Assembly (NCBI GenBank): GCA_003224085.1
Contig: QHYK01000040.1
Coordinates: 62,001-126,000 of the forward strand
Source of the DNA: Acidobacteriota bacterium
GTDB lineage: Bacteria; Acidobacteriota; Terriglobia; Acidiferrales; UBA7541
DNA length: 64,000 nt
Direction: 5' to 3'
Part shown: positions 25,089-34,025 of the stretch, piece after piece
Numbering within the stretch: position 1 is the stretch's first letter
Layout: each line of letters starts with the position of its first letter
Position numbers and translations under genes: made by a program
The notes under the pieces: generated by a model
What the model was told of the DNA's origin: nothing
Database searches by the model: none
What the model saw: only the letters and a program-made list of their open reading frames with translations

Positions 25089-25136
25089 ATTCAAGAATTC
25101 AAGAATTCAAGAATTCAAGAATTCAAGAATTCAAGA
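25089..25136 (+). repeat. Six tandem copies of an 8-bp repeat (ATTCAAGA)
   Basis: Six exact head-to-tail copies of ATTCAAGA occupy 25089-25136 and end 16 bases before the stop of the methyltransferase-like gene on the other strand. Each junction makes an EcoRI-type GAATTC. Such perfect short arrays arise by slippage and may vary in copy number between strains. Confidence 0.9.
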
Positions 25137-25151
25137 TTCTCTTACCGAAAG

Positions 25152-26558
25152 TCATTTGCGGCGGTAGACCACAATATCATCGCCGTAGGCTCCACTGGGC
25201 GTGAAGGGCGTAGTTCGCCGGCCGAGGTACTCAAGATCGCTGGTGTGTTGCGAAGCAAGAACATTATTCGCCATGAAAATGCCGTGGTGATTCATCATGC
25301 GGGCAATGTTGGCCATAGCTAGCGCCTGCTGAAACCGGTCGTAATACACAAGTACGTTGGTGGCCACCACCAAGTCGAAACCGGCGCTTGTAGGCAAGTC
25401 CAAAGTTTGCGCCACGATATTTACGTCGTAGACCTGCATACGGGCCGCATAGCGAGGACGTATGGCCACGGCGCGAACCACGACTCCGCCAAGAGTGGCC
25501 GGGACCGACAAAGGCTTCGCCGGAGAGCCCAGAATTTCACCAAAGCCTTTCCAGTACGCGATAGCTTCGGGGCTCCATTCCGCCCGAGTGTCGCGCGGAA
25601 GCTGAACGGTATAGACCTGACCGGCGCGTCCTCTCTCTCTAAGCTTCTGAACATGGGCGACTACCGCCGAATTCAGATCCAGGCAAACGACCTGCAGGTC
25701 TTCCGCTTTTCCAAGGCCGAGTCGCGCTACGGTTTCGAGCACGGCGAAAGGCTGGAGCGTCTGCAAGGGATAAAAATCGTAGCCATCACGCTTGTCGGTG
25801 AAATCGAGACCTGGCCCGATGACTGCAATGCGGCGCATGCTGCCGGTCGTGAGTGCGCCTTTCTGTAGCATCGCGCGCAGCGTCTGTTCGAGAGCAAGAT
25901 TCGGCAGTAGTGAAGTGTCTACCGACAGGCCCCGGGTCTTGAAAAGTGTTCCGCGCGCGAGGTAAACCGCGGAAGGATCGGTGTCGTTTGCTGCGTCCTG
26001 CAGTCTGTTTTGATACCCGGCCTGCTCCGCGATGAAGCGCCGCAGGTTCTCGGTGAAATACGGTTCTTCCGTGTTTCTTCGAATCCCCTTGCGCGCCAAA
26101 AACTCTCGAACGAAGCGAACGCGCTCGTTGTTGGTGTCAGAGGACAGAGCCACCGCCAAAGCATGAATGCGGGCAATGACCGCGGGAACCAGCTCTCCGG
26201 CTTCGGATGTTGCCCGCTCGACGCTTTCCACGCGAGGTAGCGAAGTAAACGACGTGCCGTAGAGAACCAGATTGCTGACCGAATCTTCGATGCCGCGGTC
26301 AATGCGGCCGCGTACTTCGGCGTCGCGTGCGCTGATCCAGGTGTCCCACTCGGCACTCTCTTGGATGGCACTGCCGGGAAGTCCGGAAGCGGCGTTGAGC
26401 CTGAGCGTTTCCTGAACTTCTGCAAACCCAAGATAACGGACAGGGTTTTGTCCAGCGATGTTCGCCCAGGAGGAAAAAGTGAGAGACGCCATGCATGCCG
26501 TGCGCCAAAAATAAGAACGCGCACACGAAGAAGACAGCGTGCGGAACCTGACCATCAT
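25152..26558 (-). CDS. Predicted secreted or membrane-anchored protein with SAM-methyltransferase-like C-terminus
   Basis: A 468-residue protein with a poorly defined N-terminus (hydrophobic stretch around 20-35, SYFWRTACMASLTFSSWAN), so a signal sequence is possible. The middle has charged helices. Residues about 255-310 contain RIAVIGPGLDFTDKRDGYDF, like a glycine-rich SAM motif, and LQVVCLDLNSAVVAHV, like the acidic loop that binds the ribose. Near 415 lies FDLVVATNVLVYYDRFQQAL, the CheR-like motif after the fifth strand. A class I methyltransferase fold is therefore likely, substrate unknown. It ends IVVYRRK. I do not recognise a named family. Confidence 0.6.
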   Translation of the reverse strand: MMVRFRTLSSSCARSYFWRTACMASLTFSSWANIAGQNPVRYLGFAEVQETLRLNAASGLPGSAIQESAEWDTWISARDAEVRGRIDRGIEDSVSNLVLYGTSFTSLPRVESVERATSEAGELVPAVIARIHALAVALSSDTNNERVRFVREFLARKGIRRNTEEPYFTENLRRFIAEQAGYQNRLQDAANDTDPSAVYLARGTLFKTRGLSVDTSLLPNLALEQTLRAMLQKGALTTGSMRRIAVIGPGLDFTDKRDGYDFYPLQTLQPFAVLETVARLGLGKAEDLQVVCLDLNSAVVAHVQKLRERGRAGQVYTVQLPRDTRAEWSPEAIAYWKGFGEILGSPAKPLSVPATLGGVVVRAVAIRPRYAARMQVYDVNIVAQTLDLPTSAGFDLVVATNVLVYYDRFQQALAMANIARMMNHHGIFMANNVLASQHTSDLEYLGRRTTPFTPSGAYGDDIVVYRRK

Positions 26559-26610
26559 TGACCCCGCATCCTAGCTCAGGAGCGGTGAAGGTGGAAAGAG
26601 CAAACCTTGG

Positions 26611-28248
26611 TTAGCGCCGGGCGGAGACTGCTTCCTGAATGCGCCGAAGCTCCGGCAAATCCTTGTCGGCCTTGCTCCAGAACTTCTCGGCGGCCGCAAA
26701 TTGTTCGCGCGCCTGAGCGGCGTGGCCCGCGTGCTCCGCGGCGAGACCAAGCGCAAAATACCCTCCCGCGTAAGTCTGGTCATGCTGAATCATGGCCCGC
26801 GCGATAGACTCCGACAGATTCCAGTCGTCATACTGACGTGCGGTTTTTGCCAAGGCTTCCAGTTCAAACCTCGCCGCGCTCCATGCATCCGGGCCTGGAC
26901 GCGCCAAAATCATTTTTACGACGTCTTGCAGCAGCGCTTCGCCTTCTGGGGTTTTCTTGTCGCGAAGCAGGAATTCGGCGCGCAGCGTGTTTGGGAACGG
27001 CGAGGTTGCAACCAGCTTCACTGGAACTTGCTCTGTTTCCCGCTCGGCGAGATTCAATTCGTCCTGAGCGTCATCGCCCCTGTCGAGCGCCAGCAGGGCC
27101 TGCCCCGCCAGCGCGTGCCCTGCAAGCCGCGGCAGGGGCCACTCGCTTTTCGTCAACTCCTGAGAGGCCTTGAGAGCTTCTTCATGGCGGCCGCGCGCCA
27201 GCAGGAATTCCGGCCACGCCTTGCGATTAAACTCCAAGAAATCCGTATACGCAGGAACCGCGAAGGCCTCGCGAAACGCGGCTTCGGCCGCTTTCATTTG
27301 TCCTAACGACTGGTAGCTCATGGCCAGCAATTGCAAGTTGTGAGCATGGTGCCAGTCATAGCGGGAAGGAATATTTTCGGTGCGGTAGTATTCCTGTTCG
27401 AGCGCTTTGGTCTTGAGAAATTCCGCAATGGCTTCCTCGGTGCGCCCCAGCCGCATCAATTCGTGCCCATGCATGTGGTGCGCGTGGGGAATCGCCGGAG
27501 CCATGCGCAAATAAATGGCCGTTTCGTCGAGCGCTTCCTTGCTCCGCCCAAGGTTTTCCAACGTATGAGCGTAGTAGTGATGCGCCGCAAAATTGTCCGG
27601 GGCCAGCGCGAGTGCGGTTCGATAGAACGCAATCGTATCCGCGCCGCCTACTTGCCCATGCGTCAACGGCGAGCCCTCATCGGCAAGGCCGCGTTGAATC
27701 CATAACCAAGGATCGTTGGGATTCAGCTTCAGAGCGCTGCTAATCGCTTGACGATAGGCGACATACTTGTCCGAATCCCCGTTGCTTTCCAGATAGTCGA
27801 GTTCTCGGCCGCGAATCTCCAACCACATTTGCTCGCGCTTATTGAGTTTCGGCGCCAGCTCCAGCGCTCTTTGAAAGGCGGCACGGGCGGTGGCCGGGTC
27901 ATGCATGCCGATATAAGCGTCGGTCAGGCCAAGAAAAGCCATGGCCAGATTGGGATCCAGACGCAACGCCTGGTGAAAAGAGCGAATCGCCTCAATCCAA
28001 ACGTAGGAATGCACGTAAGCCAGCCCTTGATCGTAGAAAGCCTGCGCTTCTTGCAACGAAGTGCTGACTTTTTCGGTCAAAGCTCCGATTCCGGTTCGCA
28101 GCGCCACCGGCCGTTCCAGAATTTCGCGGGGTACGGGGCCGCCTCCTTGATGCCCCTGGTGACCCGCCTGCGGCGCGGACAGCGCTCGAACAGCAGCGCC
28201 GGCAAATAACAAAACTGTGGCAACACCGAATTTGCTCAATCCACGCAC
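26611..28248 (-). CDS. Large TPR protein with N-terminal signal sequence
   Basis: About 545 residues from GTG 28248, chosen because GGGAGAGAGAAAGA precedes it; the frame is open from a TTG at 28281. A signal peptide (VATVLLFAGAAVRALSAPQA) is followed by a His/Gly-rich linker (GHQGHQGG). Then come at least eight helix pairs of the TPR type: QGLAYVHSYVWIEAIRSFHQ, AMAFLGLTDAYIG, FAAHHYYAHTLENLGRSKEA, HAHHMHGHELMRLGRTEEAI and YFALGLAAEHAGHAAQAREQ among them. It is periplasmic or outer-membrane associated. The His-rich segments could bind metal. The molybdoenzyme gene is just upstream on the same strand with a 60-base gap, so they may share a transcript. Confidence 0.8.
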   Translation of the reverse strand: MRGLSKFGVATVLLFAGAAVRALSAPQAGHQGHQGGGPVPREILERPVALRTGIGALTEKVSTSLQEAQAFYDQGLAYVHSYVWIEAIRSFHQALRLDPNLAMAFLGLTDAYIGMHDPATARAAFQRALELAPKLNKREQMWLEIRGRELDYLESNGDSDKYVAYRQAISSALKLNPNDPWLWIQRGLADEGSPLTHGQVGGADTIAFYRTALALAPDNFAAHHYYAHTLENLGRSKEALDETAIYLRMAPAIPHAHHMHGHELMRLGRTEEAIAEFLKTKALEQEYYRTENIPSRYDWHHAHNLQLLAMSYQSLGQMKAAEAAFREAFAVPAYTDFLEFNRKAWPEFLLARGRHEEALKASQELTKSEWPLPRLAGHALAGQALLALDRGDDAQDELNLAERETEQVPVKLVATSPFPNTLRAEFLLRDKKTPEGEALLQDVVKMILARPGPDAWSAARFELEALAKTARQYDDWNLSESIARAMIQHDQTYAGGYFALGLAAEHAGHAAQAREQFAAAEKFWSKADKDLPELRRIQEAVSARR

Positions 28249-28308
28249 TCTTTCTCTCTCCCGGTCAACAATCTCCGGCAATTCTTCGCTCGCAACAAAG
28301 ATAAGTCG

Positions 28309-29535
28309 TCAGACTTCCGTGATCTCGACGCTTCGAACATAGTATCCCGAATCCAGGCGGCGTGCCTCGACCGCTGGCTCCTTCACCCACAAACGAATCG
28401 CGTAGATTCCCGGCGCCTGGGGGGACCAGTTGTGAGTCCAGAATGTCCAGGGATCATTTTTTACTTGATGGAAGTTGTCGACTGGCACGTAATCTTCTTC
28501 CGGATTGAAACGAATCTCGAGCGCTTTCACCGGCTCGGACCCTCCCCACGCGATTCCCACAACCAGATATTGGATTTTGCCCGCAACGCTCCATTTCTCG
28601 ATGCGAATGGGCATGGCTGCTTGTTCGATCACCGCCGGTTGAAAATCCCTTGCGAGCGCTGGCACGCCTTTCTGCATCGTTCGCGCGGCGTACTCCTGCA
28701 TCTGCGAGGTTGCTTCCACGTCTTCTCGAACGAAGTTGATTTCATTCACCCACTTGATGCAGGTGCAGCCGTACCAGCCAGGAATGACCAGGCGCACCGG
28801 CGCGCCATGATCTTTCGTTAGGGGCTGGCCGTTCAGCTCGGTCGCCAGAAATGCTCCCGACTTTTCCAGCTGGTCGCGGGTAAATACCCAACTTGCCCCC
28901 GGGATGGAGGTTCGGGACTCTCTTGCATAACGATCGAACCCTGAGATCAGGATGCGCGGAGCACCAGACTTTACTTTGGCGTTGTCCAACGCTTCCGAGA
29001 CCAGAACTCCCGCCCACTCTCCCACGCTGAGCAACCCAAAACGCGCCAAGCGCACATTTCCCGCGCACTCCATTAAGTGAGCGCCCATGGGTTTGGCCAT
29101 CTTTCGAAGCGCTTCGATTTCCAGACGGATCGGCTGCTCGACCAGGCCTCCAATCTTCAGTTGCCACGTGGCCGGATCAGGAAGCAGCTCCGACGCTCGG
29201 GTGCGAACGTAAAAATTCTTCACCGGCGTGATCGGACTCTGCGCCTCGACGCTGCTGAGGTCCGAATTCAGCCGCCCGTCCAGTTCGGAGCCCTGCAAAG
29301 TGTTAAGCGGCGCAGAACTTTCATGGATAAAGTCCAGTGTTCCCAGGAGCGGGCCGTTGGCAAAAGGATCTTTTTGTTGAGCCCGGAGGAAACTCAGCAA
29401 GGCAATGCCGCGAGAATCGAAAAAAAAGGCGCTTCCCGAGAGCAAAGTCCGCCTTAGGAGCGACCGTCGGGTTAGGTAAGTTTTTGTTGAATGAAGCATT
29501 CCCGGCAAGCTGGACGCCTGGCTTATCCTCCGCAT
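28309..29535 (-). CDS. Sulfite-oxidase-fold molybdopterin-dependent oxidoreductase
   Basis: A 408-residue protein (396 if translation starts at ATG 29499, MLHSTKTY). A Tat-like signal RRSLLRRTLLSGSAFFF precedes the sulfite-oxidase Mo-cofactor domain: NFYVRTRASELLPDPATWQL, then HLMECAGNVR with the Mo-ligand Cys157, WAGVLVSEAL, and GAPVRLVIPGWYGCTCIKWV. The C-terminal Ig-like Mo-co dimerisation domain is seen in WSVAGKIQYLVVGIAWGGSE and FWTHNWSPQAPGIYAIRLWV. This is the MsrP/YedY-to-sulfite-oxidase superfamily, exported folded through Tat. The donor or acceptor (sulfite, Met sulfoxide or other) cannot be told, and no haem protein is adjacent. Confidence 0.9.
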   Translation of the reverse strand: MRRISQASSLPGMLHSTKTYLTRRSLLRRTLLSGSAFFFDSRGIALLSFLRAQQKDPFANGPLLGTLDFIHESSAPLNTLQGSELDGRLNSDLSSVEAQSPITPVKNFYVRTRASELLPDPATWQLKIGGLVEQPIRLEIEALRKMAKPMGAHLMECAGNVRLARFGLLSVGEWAGVLVSEALDNAKVKSGAPRILISGFDRYARESRTSIPGASWVFTRDQLEKSGAFLATELNGQPLTKDHGAPVRLVIPGWYGCTCIKWVNEINFVREDVEATSQMQEYAARTMQKGVPALARDFQPAVIEQAAMPIRIEKWSVAGKIQYLVVGIAWGGSEPVKALEIRFNPEEDYVPVDNFHQVKNDPWTFWTHNWSPQAPGIYAIRLWVKEPAVEARRLDSGYYVRSVEITEV

Positions 29536-29676
29536 GGCCCACTCATTTTTCGTGAAGAGCCATTCTACACGGCCTCCGAAGTAGATTCCGAGGTTCCCAA
29601 CGTGCTTGTTCGAATCATGAATCGTTGCTTCAGTGCTTCATATCACGCCAATTCCCGCATGGCATCACAATAAAGT

Positions 29677-29699
29677 GGTCGCGCTTCACAAGCGCAACC
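29677..29699. repeat. Short hairpin (GCGCTT/AAGCGC stem)
   Basis: GGTCGCGCTT and AAGCGCAACC pair over nine of ten positions around the 3-base loop CAC. It lies between the divergent starts, about 100 bases upstream of the receptor promoter. Role unknown. Confidence 0.45.
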
Positions 29700-29794
29700 A
29701 AGTTATGGAAGTTTTAGAACTCGAGTCCTGTGTTTTACATAACCCGTGTCCTCAAGAATCTAAAGCCCTTCTCGCTCGCACATCAAGTTTGCGC

Positions 29795-29823
29795 TTGACA
29801 TCCCTGCCAATTAGTAATTGAAT
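29795..29823 (+). promoter_or_regulatory. Candidate promoter of the second TonB-dependent receptor
   Basis: TTGACA at 29795-29800, a 17-base spacer, and TTGAAT at 29818-29823 (four of six). The bases after the -35, TCCC, are shared with the promoter of the third receptor at 47780. The leader would be about 130 bases. Confidence 0.5.
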
Positions 29824-29962
29824 TGCCTACATTTATACGGTGTTGCGCGGCTTTGCGTGTGGTGCAGGGTTGGTGGTGGTGATTCGGGGTTCTTGGCAAA
29901 AACTTAAGTGTAAATTTGTCTCTGAGGCTTTGGCCGAGAAGGCTTTGGACAGGGGAGAGAGT

Positions 29963-32900
29963 ATGAGACTGCGTACTTTCGCAATGCTGGCTGCTGCTCT
30001 CTTGGTTCTCGCGAGTGGCGGAGCGGTTTGGTCACAAACCGTGCAGGGCGTCATCACCGGCACCGTGACGGATCCGACCGGCGCTGTGGTGCCAAACGCC
30101 ACGGTGACCATCACCAACGTGGGCACGAATATTCCTCAGACCACGACCACCGGTAGCGACGGTTCCTACCGCTTTCCGCTCGTGCCGCCAGGGACGTATA
30201 CGGTCGAGATCAAGGCGGGCAACTTCGCCACGGTCAGGGTATCGGGAATCGTGGTCGAAGCCAGCCAAGTCATTCCGCTGAGTCGGCAGCTCGAATTAGC
30301 CAAGGCCCAGCAAGTCATCGAAGTGACCGAGCAGGCGCCTCTGGTCCAGACTGCGACTTCCGACCTCTCGGTCCAGATCAACCGCACCGCAATCGAGAAT
30401 GCGCCGTTAGCGGATCGCGACGTTTTCGGGTCGCTCCCGTTCATGGCTCCGCAAGTGGCGCCGGGGATGGATATGAGGCCGAGTTCTGGCGGGGCACGAG
30501 AATCGGGTACCTCGTATCTGCTCAACGGCGGGGATGACAATGATAACTTTGACGAGGGATTAAGCAATATCAATCCACCCCTGGAATCCGTACAAGATTT
30601 TTCTATCATCACGAACAGTATGAGCGCACAGTACGGTCGCGGTGGAGGTGCCGTCGTCAGCGTGAACCAAGTGACGGGCAGCAACAAGTTTCACGGTGTG
30701 CTGTTCGAGCAGAACCGGAACGCCACGCTAAATGCCAATGACTACTTTTATGACCGGCAATTGAACGATAACAGGGCCCTGCCCGCGGTCGCGCAAGCGC
30801 CCTTTCCAAGTAGACCGAAGTACATCAAAAACCAGTTTGGCGGAGAAGTAGAGGGACCGATTAAGAAGGATAAGACGTTTTTCTCGTTTGCCTATGACCG
30901 GTACAAATTGCTTGCTTCTATTACTGCTGCTAACACTTTCGTCCCCACCACGGCAGCCCGGGACTATCTCCTTGCGCATGCAAATGGGAACGGCTCGGGC
31001 AGCGCGTCCATCACCCAGCAGGTCCTTTCGGCGTTCCCGCCGGTCACTTCCAATGCACCCTGCCCCAACGTCGACACCGTAGACCAGCAGAATCCTAATG
31101 GTACTTTCACCGGGACTGGCACCGCCTCGGATGGCTTACCCGGTTACTGGGATAATGGACTTCCGAATCCGGTGGGTTGTCTTTCCTTCTCTGACCCCCA
31201 AACGAACACGCAGGACACGTACTATGGGCGAGTGGACCATAATTTCAGTTCGAAGGACCGGCTCAGCTTCGTGGCCAACATTTCCCGATTTACTCATGTG
31301 GATCAGTTCGGTGGAGGTCCGCTCACAACAAAAGGACCAATCCCCTTTACGAACACTCTTCACTCTCACAACCTGTCGCTCAGTGAGACCCACGCGTTCA
31401 ACCCGCGTGTTCTGAACGAGGTGAACATCTCGCATAACCGTTTTTTTAACCCACAGATTGAAGGCGACGGAAGGGATACGATTCCGAACATCATTATCGA
31501 TAATCAGACGGGGGGCTGCCTAGGTTACGACCTCGGAGGGCCATTTGAAGGGGGCCAGGTAGTCGCATTTACCCAGGATCGCTGGGGACTTGTGGACAAT
31601 TTGACCTGGACCGTCGGCCGCCACAACCTGAAGATGGGCTTCGGCGCAAACTACGGAGTCCTCTACCGCAACTGGGATCTGGGAAACCCAGGACAGTACG
31701 AATTCGGAGAGCTTAGTGCCATAAATGTGGGAGGAGCCGCGGACGGGCCGGCAGGTCCCGGCTGCCCGGCGGGTGGACTCATCCTGCCTTCATGCGATCC
31801 GGGTAGCAACAGCACTGCCACGCAAAACATATCTGTGTTGCAATCCAATGGGACGATCGCGAATGTCGTGTCCGAGACCAACTCGAATTTCACGACGGAT
31901 TACCCCTATTTCATGGAAACGGCGATCGATCCGGCAACCGGGGCCCACGCAAACGCCTATCGGCATTATACCAGCCACGATTACTATACGTTCTTACAGG
32001 ACGACTGGAAGGTCACTCCTCGGCTGACATTGAACCTTGGGCTTCGATGGGAGCGTTTTGGCGCGCCAAGCGAGGTTCACGGCATCCTGGCGCAATTCAC
32101 AAACTTTAACTGCAATCCGGCAGTTGCAAGCTGCGTTGCCGGGTTGGTGACAGGTCCGGCTGGGCAGATGTGGCCCACTCGAAACCGCGATTTCGGACCA
32201 CGCGTAGGATTTGCATGGGATATCTTCGGCAATGGAAGGATGGCCGTCAGGGGCGGCTACGGAATCTACTATGACCGCATCTTCGACAACATCTGGTCCA
32301 ACGGCGCGTGGAACCCGCCTTTCTACGGTCTAGCTGACTTCGAAAACGACCTAGGCGATGCCATCAGCTATGCCAACCCTGCATCTATTGGTCCGGGCTA
32401 CGACCCGAGCATTCCCGGCTGCCAGATCCCGAACGCCAAAAACGCCAACTGCGCCGGGCACCGCGTCTCTGTCCGTACCATGGATGTGAACATGAAGGAT
32501 GCCTCTACGCAAAACTACTACTTTGGTGTGGAGCACCAATTCTTGAACAACTTCTTGTTGCGGGTGAATTACCAGGGGTCCATGGGCCGGCATTTGCCCA
32601 TGCTCGAGAACTACAACCGCGTGGATGGAATCGGGTACGGCGTGGCGTCTCGGACCAGTTTGACCCCCGTGCGTCCGAACCCTCTTTATACCGGCTTCAA
32701 CTACCGGTCGGATAGCGTTAGCTCCAACTACAACTCTCTCGTTGCGGAAGTGCAGAAGCGCTTCAGCGGCGGCTTGCAGTTCCAAGCGGGATACACCTTC
32801 TCAAAATTGCTGGACGTCAACTCCGAACTTTTCGCGGGCTGCACGGCGACTAGCTTGACTGGGAATACGGCGCCTTATTATTACATCTCGAATACATTGC

Positions 32901-33751
32901 CGCGCCTTTCCTATGGTCGAGCCGGGTTTGACCATCGCCATGCCTTCAAGTTCAACGTGACCTACGACCTGCCTTTTATGAAAAGCGAAAAGGGCTTCGT
33001 AGGACATGCGATTGGCGGGTGGCAGATTGGGAGTCTTTTCCAGTTCTACTCCGGCCACCCCATCGATGTCACTACTGCCCGAACACGAGTTGCAGCGAGA
33101 ACTCGCGTGCCTGCAGGTGGGATAGAACCGAATGGTTCAATTTGCACTCCTACGGCGCCCGCGACGAGTTGTAACGCACTGCTTCTGGACCAGAATGGCG
33201 TTCCCTTTGACATTGGCGGAGATTACAACTTGGATGGTGTCCTTAACGACCACCCCAATTTTGTTGGGTCCAGTCTCGGCTCGGTCTACAGCGGGGGTAG
33301 TCCGGCGGACGGGATCTTTACTGACAACCACCGGCTCGCATGCGGTGAGGCGGGCCTCCCAACAGGCATTCCTGTCAGCAATCTGACCGGCGGTAGCTGC
33401 CCTCCAGGAGGAGTTGGAACAAACTCGCTCTTTGCCAACCCAGCATATCTAAGTGGGGCTACGCCGTATATGCGCTTTGGAAATCTCGGCCGTGACGTTT
33501 TCGTCGGCCCGCGATTTAACCAGCTAGACGTATCTCTCAGCAAGAACTTCAAGCTGACGGAGGCCATGAAACTCCGTTTCCAAGCCAACGCCCAGAACGT
33601 TCTCAATCATCCCAGTTTTGACTGCATTAATTCGAGCCTGAACAGCGCCACCTTCGGCAAAGCGCTGTGTCTGGCGCAAAACACCGGCGGAAGCGTGCTC
33701 GGGGCCCCAACTTCGCGCATCATGTCGCTTGCTTTGCGGTTCTCGTTCTAA
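29963..33751 (+). CDS. TonB-dependent receptor, Oar-like
   Basis: About 1262 residues from ATG 29963 (MRLRTFAMLAAALLVLASGG), chosen because AGGGGAGAGA precedes it and a clean signal peptide ending VWSQ follows; the frame is open further upstream. Residues 27-120 are the carboxypeptidase-regulatory-like domain (GVITGTVTDPTGAVVPNATV). A plug follows with APLADRDVFGSLPFMAPQVA. The barrel is rich in Tyr, Asn and Gly and ends RIMSLALRFSF with terminal Phe. TonB-energised uptake across the outer membrane is the family role; the substrate is not evident. Single-gene unit ending at the terminator 33849-33881. Confidence 0.92.
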   Translation: MRLRTFAMLAAALLVLASGGAVWSQTVQGVITGTVTDPTGAVVPNATVTITNVGTNIPQTTTTGSDGSYRFPLVPPGTYTVEIKAGNFATVRVSGIVVEASQVIPLSRQLELAKAQQVIEVTEQAPLVQTATSDLSVQINRTAIENAPLADRDVFGSLPFMAPQVAPGMDMRPSSGGARESGTSYLLNGGDDNDNFDEGLSNINPPLESVQDFSIITNSMSAQYGRGGGAVVSVNQVTGSNKFHGVLFEQNRNATLNANDYFYDRQLNDNRALPAVAQAPFPSRPKYIKNQFGGEVEGPIKKDKTFFSFAYDRYKLLASITAANTFVPTTAARDYLLAHANGNGSGSASITQQVLSAFPPVTSNAPCPNVDTVDQQNPNGTFTGTGTASDGLPGYWDNGLPNPVGCLSFSDPQTNTQDTYYGRVDHNFSSKDRLSFVANISRFTHVDQFGGGPLTTKGPIPFTNTLHSHNLSLSETHAFNPRVLNEVNISHNRFFNPQIEGDGRDTIPNIIIDNQTGGCLGYDLGGPFEGGQVVAFTQDRWGLVDNLTWTVGRHNLKMGFGANYGVLYRNWDLGNPGQYEFGELSAINVGGAADGPAGPGCPAGGLILPSCDPGSNSTATQNISVLQSNGTIANVVSETNSNFTTDYPYFMETAIDPATGAHANAYRHYTSHDYYTFLQDDWKVTPRLTLNLGLRWERFGAPSEVHGILAQFTNFNCNPAVASCVAGLVTGPAGQMWPTRNRDFGPRVGFAWDIFGNGRMAVRGGYGIYYDRIFDNIWSNGAWNPPFYGLADFENDLGDAISYANPASIGPGYDPSIPGCQIPNAKNANCAGHRVSVRTMDVNMKDASTQNYYFGVEHQFLNNFLLRVNYQGSMGRHLPMLENYNRVDGIGYGVASRTSLTPVRPNPLYTGFNYRSDSVSSNYNSLVAEVQKRFSGGLQFQAGYTFSKLLDVNSELFAGCTATSLTGNTAPYYYISNTLPRLSYGRAGFDHRHAFKFNVTYDLPFMKSEKGFVGHAIGGWQIGSLFQFYSGHPIDVTTARTRVAARTRVPAGGIEPNGSICTPTAPATSCNALLLDQNGVPFDIGGDYNLDGVLNDHPNFVGSSLGSVYSGGSPADGIFTDNHRLACGEAGLPTGIPVSNLTGGSCPPGGVGTNSLFANPAYLSGATPYMRFGNLGRDVFVGPRFNQLDVSLSKNFKLTEAMKLRFQANAQNVLNHPSFDCINSSLNSATFGKALCLAQNTGGSVLGAPTSRIMSLALRFSF

Positions 33752-33848
33752 GCCTCCCCGCGCCCGGCGGCTTGCCCCGCCTGCCCCGATCAACCGGGGA
33801 TTCGGTCGGGACACCGGGCTTACCAATCTTGAGGTAACTGTAGAGGAA

Positions 33849-33881
33849 GGGCGGAGAGAGAATCTCCGCCCCTGCGTTTTT
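33849..33881 (+). terminator. Rho-independent terminator of the second receptor
   Basis: GGGCGGAGA (33849-33857) and TCTCCGCCC (33863-33871) form a perfect 9-bp stem around GAGAA, followed by CTGCG and a run of five T. It is 98 bases after the receptor stop. Confidence 0.85.
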
Positions 33882-34025
33882 CACGGCCGCGTCATCAAGC
33901 TGACACTTTCAAGTAGTTGCTCGCGCCTCGCCGTGCAGTGGTCCGCAATGGGCCCGCTTGTTGTTTAGAAGGCCCTGGCGAGAATGCAGAACATCAAGGT
34001 TCAGGCTTTCTGGAGATGCAACCCG

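Larger units (their letters stand above)
29536..29962. other. Divergent intergenic region between molybdoenzyme and second TonB-dependent receptor
   Basis: About 430 bases with no supported gene. It holds a hairpin at 29677-29699 and a good sigma-70-type promoter for the receptor at 29795-29823. AT content is higher than in the flanks around 29700-29850. Confidence 0.7.

Noticed and set aside
25089-25136. Possible CRISPR or recombination site
   Set aside because: A pure octamer tandem repeat without spacers; slippage explains it.
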